The translations under genes were made by a program, and so were the position numbers. Under the pieces are notes generated by a model. That model saw only the letters and a list, made by a program, of their open reading frames with translations, did not search any database and was not told the DNA's origin. This document shows, one piece after another, positions 58,101-64,000 of a DNA stretch of 64,000 nt; position 1 is the first letter of the stretch, and every line of letters begins with the position of its first letter. The DNA is from DAOTUB01 sp034437455 (GTDB lineage Bacteria; Chloroflexota; Anaerolineae; B4-G1), in assembly GCA_034437455.1 (NCBI GenBank), contig DAOTUB010000042.1:1-64000 (forward strand), written 5' to 3'.

Positions 58101-59167
58101 TCGCTGCCGACAGGGCCGGCGAACACGCGGCCGGTGGTCACGCCGATGGCCAGTTCAAGCCCCTGTGTCTCGGCCATGGCCTGCAAGTCCAGGGCGCAGC
58201 GCAGGGCGCGCTCCGGGTCATCCTCGTGGGCGTGAGGAGGTGCGCCGAACAGGGCGAGCGCAATCGTTCCTTTGTCGTCCACGGCCAGCTTGTTGATGCT
58301 GCCTTCGTAGCGTTGGATGATCTCCTGGGTGGCGCGCAAGAAAGCATCCAGACTTTCGACGGCATTGGCCTGAGTGTAATCCATGCCAGCGACGCCGATG
58401 AAAAGTACGCTCATCGGTCGCAGTACGGCCAGCCATTCCTGGAGTTCTTCTCCCATCCAGGCGATGACCACATCGGGAACATAGACTCGCAGGGCCGCCT
58501 CGACCGCTGCCGGATTCTGAACGCGCTCCCAGTCTGGTTGGGGCAGGGGGCGCGGTGCGACGGCGTGGGGAGCGATGATGACCTCGGCTTCTGGGCTGAG
58601 GACGATCTCGCCTCGCCCGGCCTGATGTTCAGCCTGGGCCACCTGGCGCAGTGGGTCGCCCGCGATGATGTACTCCCAACGGTCGCGAACGCCGCCCACG
58701 CGGGCTGTCAGGATCTCTCCTGCGCCGATGCCGATCTTCATCCCCAGGGCCACAGGGCCGACGCTCGTCTCCAGCGTGGTAAACTCGCTCATCGCTGCCT
58801 GCATCGCCTCGGCGGCCTGCTTGGCCCGGCGCGTGGCTATGCTCAACTCCTCCTCCACGGCTGGAAAGACGACCGTCACCGCATCGCCGCTGAATTTGAC
58901 GACCTCGCCCCCCTGGGCTTCGATGAGATCGATCATACGGCTGAAGTAACCGTTCAACAGGCGCGTCAGTTCCTCCGGTCCCTCTGCACCCTTTTGCGCC
59001 AGCGCCTCGGTCAACGGAGTAAATCCAGACACATCGGCAAAGAGGACGGCGGCGGGGAAGCGTTCAGCCGTAGCCTCAGTCGGGGGTGATGGAGCCACTG
59101 CGCGCAACGTAGCGCGGACGACACCGGGCGGAACATAAGCCGCCAGGGTTCGCAGCAAGCTGGTCAT
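55115..59167 (-). CDS. Soluble-adenylyl-cyclase-like protein: two cyclase domains, ATPase, TPR repeats
   Basis: About 1350 residues from the ATG at 59167, eight bases after AGGAG (the ATG at 59173 is too close). Class III cyclase domain 1 (about 40-200) keeps FADVSGF and FSGDAVTVVFP. Domain 2 (about 255-420) reads FIGVAGM where the first metal Asp is expected, so it may be regulatory. An AAA/STAND-like ATPase has EGEAGIGKSRL, followed by tetratricopeptide repeats to the C-terminus. This is the C1-C2-ATPase-TPR plan of bicarbonate-sensitive soluble cyclases. A short PPIGEEERGG stretch corresponds to a repeat element. Confidence 0.85.
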   Translation of the reverse strand: MTSLLRTLAAYVPPGVVRATLRAVAPSPPTEATAERFPAAVLFADVSGFTPLTEALAQKGAEGPEELTRLLNGYFSRMIDLIEAQGGEVVKFSGDAVTVVFPAVEEELSIATRRAKQAAEAMQAAMSEFTTLETSVGPVALGMKIGIGAGEILTARVGGVRDRWEYIIAGDPLRQVAQAEHQAGRGEIVLSPEAEVIIAPHAVAPRPLPQPDWERVQNPAAVEAALRVYVPDVVIAWMGEELQEWLAVLRPMSVLFIGVAGMDYTQANAVESLDAFLRATQEIIQRYEGSINKLAVDDKGTIALALFGAPPHAHEDDPERALRCALDLQAMAETQGLELAIGVTTGRVFAGPVGSETRREYTVMGDMVNLAARLMGVAGAGQIRCDYETYRLTRHRLAFDLLPSIRVKGKAGLIRLYRPTGEAGRVKEKASGALVGRRAEVARFAACLDELQTGRDRILFVEGEAGIGKSRLVEELVRQMRERGIAGLLGAGRSIEQQTPYRAWRDIFNSYFDLDDTDDPAERRRRVRAHVHDVAPDLAERLPLLDDVLNLGFPENKLTASLDTQLRHESLVSLLLELLRAWAVERPLVLVLEDAQWLDTMSWDLTLQAARALTVAHTPLLLVVVMRPLEGEVTRVELQTLAGMDRVERLLLDSMSPEETLMLAATKLGLTSDELPEQIAELVRTRAGGNPFFAEELVYALRDNDLITLIPPIGEEERGGRCIVSGDLGQAVQKLPDTIQGIVLSRIDRLPPEEQLTLKVAAVIGRTFAYTPLRDTLGEHMEISHRLLKGHLDDLIELELTPLEAPEPELTYIFKHIIIREVAYETLLFAQRRQLHRTVAEWYERTFGDSSLAEEEAESPLTPYYPLLVYHWHQAKDQERERYYAGLAGKWAAAQYANVEAVGYFNRALELTPETDLVTRYDLLLAREAVNDLRGEREAQAQDLTMLATLVEEIKDNRRKAKVALRQANYAEVISDYPAALAAVQRGIEQAAQAQESTSETEGYIAWGKVLWRQGQYDAARTPLEHALNMARSAHNRHGEAQSLDNLADIYLYQGDYPAAQEHYQQTLEIYRAESYRQGEADSLNMLGVLYDQLGDHLIAREYYEQALTIYRTIGDRRGITLILNNLGIVSCDLGDYEVARDYHQQALDIRLAISDHWGEANSLVNLGLVYHGLEDNQAAKKHCEQALAIQREIGDQRGQGYSLTYLGHALASLGKLEAAAKAYDEAMRRRRELGQHGLAIDDLAGLARVRLAQNDLEQAFEQVEEILAWIEANGTEGIEYPLQVYLTCYHVLSATAHTKRARAILSTAHTALLEQANNISDRDLWHKFLENVKAHREIMAAWETRESSP
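57007..57047. repeat. C/G-run palindromic element within the cyclase gene
   Basis: Runs of C and G around AATGGGGGG resemble the core of the gcv terminator region (54213-54245). On the minus strand it codes LIPPIGEEERGGR in frame, between the ATPase domain and the conserved PDTIQGIVLSRIDRL segment, where related proteins have a shorter loop. Confidence 0.5.
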
Positions 59168-59188
59168 AGCCATATCTCCTAGATTTTC

Positions 59189-59221
59189 AGGTGCAACGCA
59201 CTGGTCCAGTGCGTTGCACCT
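59189..59221. repeat. Perfect 33-bp palindrome upstream of the cyclase gene
   Basis: AGGTGCAACGCACTGG (59189-59204), a single T, then the exact reverse complement (59206-59221). It lies 22 bases upstream of the cyclase ATG, so it could be an operator, an RNA hairpin in the leader, or a dispersed repeat. Confidence 0.65.
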
Positions 59222-59347
59222 TGCGATGTTGATGCTATACTAGCACAGACCAGGAGAAAGTGTGGTTACGGGTGCGTTTCAATTTCGTTTCAATATCGTA
59301 GACAGTTTTGCCTCGACGGCAGCTGCGGGACGAGATGTTTGTGGCAT

Positions 59348-62300
59348 TTATTGGCCGATAGCAGCAGGAGTCCACATCAGGGTAGTTTCCTGGTTCCCTT
59401 CACATTCCAGTACATCACTGATAGTTCGCCCGTTTTTGGAATGAAAGAGCAGGCGCTCGGACGGCGTCGTTTGCGCCTCGCGAGCCGTCGCTGTGCTGTA
59501 AGTGATACTTATGTAGGGGTGAAGGCTGGTGTCAGACTCGTTGATAGTGGCGAATCCCAATCGTGCGCTGTCATTTCCTGAGCTTTCGGGGCCTCGAATC
59601 ATCAACCCATAGTTGGGCAAACTGCCATTCACCCATCCGCGCACCAGGTTTGTCACGTCGAGTGTGTACCGCCCCCAGGTTTGGCTGAGGATCGAGACTG
59701 AACCATACGCTTCGGCAATGGTAGGCTGATTGTTCCATGTGACCGATGAAAAGGACCAGGCGTTCCCGGTGCGGTACGCGGTCACCGTGTGGATTCGTTC
59801 ACCGATGTCGCAAGAGTTGACCAGGTAGAGTGAAAGCGTCGCCTGAGCGATGGACGCTCCGGACGGGATGTCAGACAGATCGAACTGGATCAGGCTACGG
59901 CTGATCTGACCATTATCGCAATGGTCGTATCCCGCCCACATATCTGTTGTTTGACCAAAGTTGGTGGAGGGGGCGCCCTGCAAAACTGTGGCGTCCGCGT
60001 CTGGGTAAAGTATGTTGGGTGCGACGACAACCGATTGGGCGTTGCTCCAACCACTGCTTCCGTACTTGTTAGAAGCATTGACTCGGTAGTAATAGGTTCC
60101 GTTGGCCTTGCCGGCCATGGCGGTGGAGGTGTCAGCTCCGGAGTAGACCGGTGTCGCCCCAGTGAAAGTGGGATTGTCGGCCTCTTGCAGTGTATAACTG
60201 GTGGCACCGCTCGATGCGCTCCAACTGACGGTATAGTCGCCATTTTTGTCGGGGTTGTTGATCGTGTACAAGGTCGGAATATCAGGCAGTGGGGGATAGT
60301 TCCTCATCACCAACGGCAGGTAGACGCGCAAAACGGCCCCCAGTTTGGGCTGTAAGAAGCGACCGGCATGCATACCCTTGCGATCACCACCGCCGAGGCC
60401 GTTGCCAGCACCATTCCCGCTTGAGGTGACGGCCCATTCCAGGAACTCGTCCCAGCGCCCGTTGATGCCGCTCTCGTCGGCGCTCATCTTGAAAAGCCGC
60501 TCCGCGATATAGTCGCTGAACGCGCCAGAGGCGTTGGAGGCAGGATAATAGATCGAGAGACCGTGTACATTGCTGTGATCCCAGTAGAAGCTGTCCACGT
60601 TGCCGCTGGAATGCTGTTCGGCCTGGACGGCGTTCTGAACGGCGTTCTTGACATGGGTTGCCGCGGTCGCCACCCCCGATAGGCCGGCCGTCTCGTCGGC
60701 CAGGTCCCACAGATCGATGTAATCGGCGTAGGCGGGATTTGTGGCGTCGTTGTCGGCGGCGAATGCCTGCGAGTTGTTCCGCGCGTTGGTGACGCCAGTT
60801 TGATCGCCCGTCGCCACCAGCGCATTGCCCAGATTGGTGACGGCCTGTTTTACGTTCGCCATCTGGCCGGTATTGATGAGCGAGATGGTGTGCGGGTAAC
60901 CCTCGTTGTCGGCCTCGGTGTGGTAACGATTGACGATGCGCGTCCCCACGGTGAGAGGGGTATCCGTGCTCGACAGATCGCTGAAATAGTTGGGATAGGT
61001 GTTCAGCCCCCAACTGATCTGCTCAAAGAAGACCACATAGTTCACCCATTCGCGGACGTCGTAGGCGTTTTCCGCCATGCCCATGAGACAGGCCTCGTAG
61101 TCGAAAATGTCGATCTTGCGCGCGCCGTTGTTCGTCGCGTTTTTCAGCGCCGAGTACAGCTCCGGCGGGGTGATGCTGTCGTTGTCGTTGGTCTTGTCCC
61201 AACTGATGCCATATACGCCGTGGCCGTGGTCGTCTACAGCCAGGTAATAGTTTTCTGCCGGATAGGTGTCCATCGACCACTTGGCAAAGGCCGCCAGTGT
61301 GGCCGGATCGCCCATGTTCTGCTCGCTCATCGGCCAGTAATTGACGCCCTTGGTGTAATTGCCGTCTGGCTGCAACACAGCGCGATGGGTGTCGCCGCTG
61401 TTGGGTCCATCGTACAGCACGGTGACGGTCATAAAGCCGGTTTTGCCATTGAGCACCGTCTCCATATCCGATTGGTAGCCTTGCAAAATGGACGCAAAGC
61501 TGCTGTCTTCGGCGTTGAGATAGAGCATCAGCGTCCAGGTATTGGCATCTCCTGCGGGCGTGTCGGGAGCGGGCGGTGGCCCGGTGCCCGCGTCGGCGCA
61601 GCTTATCTTCAGGTTGTAGAAAGATTCGGGGCCGCCATACTCGTCGTAGGAGGCGACAGCGATGTAAAAGGTGGCGTTGGGAGTGGAGTTGGTGTACGTG
61701 ATGTACGAATCGTAGCTGGCGCCGTCGTCGTCGTTCCAGGCTAGAGGAGTGGTTGAGCCACTGTCATCGAAAAGGTAAACCACCGAATCCAGAGCCGAGG
61801 GAGGTGATAGCGATTGGGCATCAAGGTCCACGTCGAGACGGCCCGTGGCCACGTTCTCCAGCCTGAACCAGTCCCTGTCGCCGTAGCCGACGAGAGCGTC
61901 GCCGATCGTGCCGCTGACTACCTCGCTGCAGCTTATGGCTGTCGCCTCTCCTGGAACATCGTTCGGTTCGTTGCCGTCGATGTATTCCCCCGCCTCGCCG
62001 CCTGTGGCGTAGAGCCGGATATAGTCGAGCCAGGCGGCGGTGCCTGTCCCTTGATCTCCCCGGTTGTACAGCTCGAAAATCAGCCATATGCCCTCGCCTT
62101 CGAGAGCCTGTTGCACCTCGGCGTCGGTAAAGGTGTACAGGACCTCCTGCCAGTAGCCGGTCGTGTTCGTGGCGTCCAGGCAGCCCAGGTCTACGATCAA
62201 TGTGTCGAGGGTGGCATTCGCCAGGCTGGCGCAGAACCAGTCGTTGCGCCGGGTGGTTTCGTTGGTGGTCACGCCGAACCAGAAATCGAACTGGATGTCG

Positions 62301-63544
62301 GTGGTGCCCGTGGGAATCGCAACGGGCTGGACGAGAAAGTCGTTCAATTCGCCGTCGGCGTACATAAAGGCCGAATGCTTCCCGTGGACGGCGGTGCGGT
62401 CGGTGATGTACGAGCCTGTAGGAGCCATAACCCGGCCGGATTCTTGGGTGGGATTGGGAAGGGCAAGATCGGCAACGCTGACCGCCGACTGAACGGATTG
62501 AGTGATGGGAAACCAGGCGAATCCACCCTCTTCAAAGCTGCCGTCCTCGACGAGATTGCCAGCGTCGTCCATCCCCGGCACTTCGTACGTCCAGACGCTG
62601 ATCTCGTCCACCCAGGCGCCTTCGTACTCTGTGCTGTTGCTTTCGTCGCTGGAGAAAATCCAGGCCAGCCACACTTCTGAGTAACCGGCGTAGGCCGAGA
62701 GCCAGAGCGGTTGATCGGTCCAGCCATCCGAGTAGCCCGACCAGTAATTCACGTCGTAGGTCAGGTTGTCCACCGATGCGCCAAAGTAGAGCCAGTCGTA
62801 GTAAATCTCGGTATCCAACCAGAGGCCAAAGTCCACAAAGACGTCGGCGGCGTTGCTAAAGTCAAAGGGGCCGCAGATCATCCAACTGTCCAGGTTGTCG
62901 GAGTAATGTGGTGTGACCGCTGGATCCCAGCCGTCGCTGCCTCCTCTGGCCGGCCATGCCGCTCCGCTGCCATACCAGGCATATTTGTCGTCTATGCCCC
63001 ACTGGATATCCAATCCGTCGGGACCATAATCCTCAAGCGTCCAGCATCCAGTTGGAAATGTACCTTCAAAGTCTTCGTACACCTGATTGGTCCAGCCTTG
63101 AGCTTGCAGCAGGTTCGCTTGCTCGAAAGGTTGAGCGTTTTGCCGGGCGCCTACGAACTCTCTGGCTGCGCCTTCTCTTTGTACGTCCATCTTGCCGGCG
63201 CTTGGAGGCCTCGCTTCAGCAGGCGGCTGGGGAATATCCCCCAGATGGACCCGTACCTGGGGGTCGAATTCCACGCCGTCGATACCGCTTTCGCGCAGTT
63301 GCGAGCGATTCACGCTTTGCATCGGTTTCCGGTTCAGAGTAGAACCCTGGACGGGAGGAGTCAGCGGGGGAGGCGGCGTGAGTGAGCCGGCTGCCAAGGT
63401 GCCCGGTCGAATAGGGTCAGACTCGTCTGCCTGGGCCAGGGTTTTACCGGATGAAAAGGGAGTGGCTGCCGCGATGGTAGTGAGTAAGATAACGATACTT
63501 GTGAAGACGACGATACGATTGAGAAGATGGTTAACGGTGAACAT
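59348..63544 (-). CDS. Secreted clostripain-family (C11) cysteine protease with accessory domains
   Basis: 1398 residues, ATG after AAGGAGAACTTGAC. Signal peptide 1-38 is followed by a Pro-rich segment, beta-rich domains (about 150-560), a pre-peptidase-type domain, then the C11 peptidase (about 670-1070) with His in YLAVDDHGHGVYG (about 771) and Cys in IFDYEACLMGM (about 817). A VYLPLVMRNY motif, a fibronectin-like domain and a C-terminal DNRLRE-type domain (about 1180-1350, ADATVLQGAPSTNFGQ) follow. Likely exported to degrade proteins or process surface proteins; the LPLV motif may mark surface attachment. Confidence 0.85.
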   Translation of the reverse strand: MFTVNHLLNRIVVFTSIVILLTTIAAATPFSSGKTLAQADESDPIRPGTLAAGSLTPPPPLTPPVQGSTLNRKPMQSVNRSQLRESGIDGVEFDPQVRVHLGDIPQPPAEARPPSAGKMDVQREGAAREFVGARQNAQPFEQANLLQAQGWTNQVYEDFEGTFPTGCWTLEDYGPDGLDIQWGIDDKYAWYGSGAAWPARGGSDGWDPAVTPHYSDNLDSWMICGPFDFSNAADVFVDFGLWLDTEIYYDWLYFGASVDNLTYDVNYWSGYSDGWTDQPLWLSAYAGYSEVWLAWIFSSDESNSTEYEGAWVDEISVWTYEVPGMDDAGNLVEDGSFEEGGFAWFPITQSVQSAVSVADLALPNPTQESGRVMAPTGSYITDRTAVHGKHSAFMYADGELNDFLVQPVAIPTGTTDIQFDFWFGVTTNETTRRNDWFCASLANATLDTLIVDLGCLDATNTTGYWQEVLYTFTDAEVQQALEGEGIWLIFELYNRGDQGTGTAAWLDYIRLYATGGEAGEYIDGNEPNDVPGEATAISCSEVVSGTIGDALVGYGDRDWFRLENVATGRLDVDLDAQSLSPPSALDSVVYLFDDSGSTTPLAWNDDDGASYDSYITYTNSTPNATFYIAVASYDEYGGPESFYNLKISCADAGTGPPPAPDTPAGDANTWTLMLYLNAEDSSFASILQGYQSDMETVLNGKTGFMTVTVLYDGPNSGDTHRAVLQPDGNYTKGVNYWPMSEQNMGDPATLAAFAKWSMDTYPAENYYLAVDDHGHGVYGISWDKTNDNDSITPPELYSALKNATNNGARKIDIFDYEACLMGMAENAYDVREWVNYVVFFEQISWGLNTYPNYFSDLSSTDTPLTVGTRIVNRYHTEADNEGYPHTISLINTGQMANVKQAVTNLGNALVATGDQTGVTNARNNSQAFAADNDATNPAYADYIDLWDLADETAGLSGVATAATHVKNAVQNAVQAEQHSSGNVDSFYWDHSNVHGLSIYYPASNASGAFSDYIAERLFKMSADESGINGRWDEFLEWAVTSSGNGAGNGLGGGDRKGMHAGRFLQPKLGAVLRVYLPLVMRNYPPLPDIPTLYTINNPDKNGDYTVSWSASSGATSYTLQEADNPTFTGATPVYSGADTSTAMAGKANGTYYYRVNASNKYGSSGWSNAQSVVVAPNILYPDADATVLQGAPSTNFGQTTDMWAGYDHCDNGQISRSLIQFDLSDIPSGASIAQATLSLYLVNSCDIGERIHTVTAYRTGNAWSFSSVTWNNQPTIAEAYGSVSILSQTWGRYTLDVTNLVRGWVNGSLPNYGLMIRGPESSGNDSARLGFATINESDTSLHPYISITYSTATAREAQTTPSERLLFHSKNGRTISDVLECEGNQETTLMWTPAAIGQ

Positions 63545-63594
63545 GTCAAGTTCTCCTTATTTTCTAAAGTAGGTGTCTGACAAATCTTGAAATC

Positions 63595-63624
63595 ATTATA
63601 CCATATTTTCCTGTCCATGAGCAA
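63595..63624 (-). promoter_or_regulatory. Promoter of the clostripain-family protease
   Basis: Minus strand: TTGCTC (63624-63619), 18-bp spacer, TATAAT (63600-63595), about 45 bases before the start codon after allowing for the transcription start. Confidence 0.5.
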
Positions 63625-63682
63625 CTTGTTCCTGTGACCTGCCCCGAAACTTGTTTGCCCCTGGAATACGCGGTATAATGCC

Positions 63683-63821
63683 ATCTGACGGCAGCAATTC
63701 CCGTTTTGTGGCCGCGCTTTCCATAGCGCGTGCATTTTGCCACATGAAGCATCCTTCGCGATATAGAAATCGCGGCTACAACTCTCGTTTTTTCCCATAA
63801 TGGGAATTGCTGATCTGACGG
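63683..63821. mobile_element. MITE-like element with 11-bp inverted ends and 9-bp flanking direct repeats
   Basis: Inverted ends are CAGCAATTCCC (63692-63702) and GGGAATTGCTG (63802-63812). They are immediately flanked by direct repeats ATCTGACGG (63683-63691 and 63813-63821), as expected for a target-site duplication. The 121-bp interior holds a three-way-junction repeat (63707-63780) and no gene. The mobilising transposase is not in the window. Confidence 0.7.
63707..63780. repeat. Three-way-junction palindromic repeat, second copy
   Basis: The outer stem is TGTGGC (63707-63712) with GCTACA (63775-63780). Hairpin one is CGCGCT/AGCGCG with loop TTCCAT (63713-63730). Hairpin two is CGCGAT/ATCGCG with loop ATAGAA (63757-63774). 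Hairpin one has the loop of the first copy at 43-96. Confidence 0.7.
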
Positions 63822-63875
63822 TGAAAGTCGAGGTCAATATAGATGCCAATACCGCTTGAGCACGATCTGAATTGC

Positions 63876-64000
63876 ATGCGCGTTCGTCTTTTTTGTTTCC
63901 TGCTGCCCATTTTCTGCGCTCTCTTCTTCCTGGCTGCTTGCGCACCTCAACCCCTCGTCGTCACTCGCGAGCCTGTCACCCTGCGCCTGGTCGCTGCGGA
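63876..64000 (+). CDS. Lipoprotein, N-terminal fragment cut by the window edge
   Basis: Only the first 41 codons are present. They encode MRVRLFCFLLPIFCALFF then LAAC, a signal peptide with a lipobox, followed by REPVTLRLVAA, a start often seen in solute-binding lipoproteins. An in-frame ATG at 63843 is an alternative start; neither has a clear ribosome site. The function is undetermined because the rest of the gene lies outside the window. Confidence 0.6.
   Translation, partial: MRVRLFCFLLPIFCALFFLAACAPQPLVVTREPVTLRLVAA

Overview
The window looks like a chromosomal segment of a filamentous, Anaerolineae-like member of the Chloroflexota. This is inferred from several features: solute-binding lipoproteins with a repetitive VEV/TPxP linker, an FhaA/FhaB pair, many GTG and TTG starts, large STAND, CHAT and WD40 signalling proteins, KaiC-like ATPases, and secreted proteins carrying an LPLVxR-type motif. 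Coding density is high and no phage or insertion-sequence transposase gene was seen.

Layout. Positions 1-809 are non-coding and hold a three-way-junction repeat, an inverted-repeat element with an internal promoter and a perfect 24-bp palindrome, and a second promoter. Positions 810-4476 encode a peptide-type ABC transporter (binding protein and two permeases, no ATPases here). Positions 4497-4951 form a double attenuator with two leader peptides rich in Val, Leu and Ile. It precedes a branched-chain amino acid cluster, 5000-16281: ilvB, ilvN, ilvC, leuA, a small repeat protein, leuC, an opposite-strand toxin-antitoxin-like pair, leuD, cimA, a B3/B4-domain gene and leuB. The cluster can make the 2-keto-acid precursors of Val and Leu and, through citramalate, Ile; ilvD and ilvE are not in the window. 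Positions 16407-21886 hold a glycosyltransferase, a large secreted amidase and an SH3-domain protein.

Positions 22006-40815 lie on the minus strand. At the end of this arm is a compact, promoter-led operon: a CHAT-SIR2 protein, a 59-residue HAD fragment, an nSTAND1-WD40 protein and a C25/gingipain-like protease, the last three joined by ATGA overlaps. I regard it as the best candidate for an undescribed conflict or cell-suicide system. Upstream of it lie an FtsW-like protein fused to a transpeptidase domain that has lost its catalytic motifs, and a STAND-TPR membrane protein. Then come mtnP, a HepT/MntA pair, a membrane glycosyltransferase, an SDR protein and fhaB/fhaA. fhaA appears to be transcribed without a leader.

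Positions 40938-55103 lie on the plus strand: secA, a winged-helix/KaiC/membrane-protein cassette, adenosine deaminase, argS, a dCTP deaminase with an inserted LAGLIDADG-like domain, tRNA-Val, an MNT/HEPN pair, the glycine cleavage genes gcvH, gcvPA and gcvPB, and uppP. Positions 55115-63544 (minus) encode a soluble-adenylyl-cyclase-like protein and a large secreted clostripain-family protease. A lipoprotein gene begins at 63876 and runs off the end.

Small palindromic repeats recur throughout. Two kinds appear to have inserted in frame inside conserved genes: one shared by secA and gcvPA, and one in the cyclase gene. A 121-bp MITE-like element with 9-bp flanking direct repeats lies near the right end.
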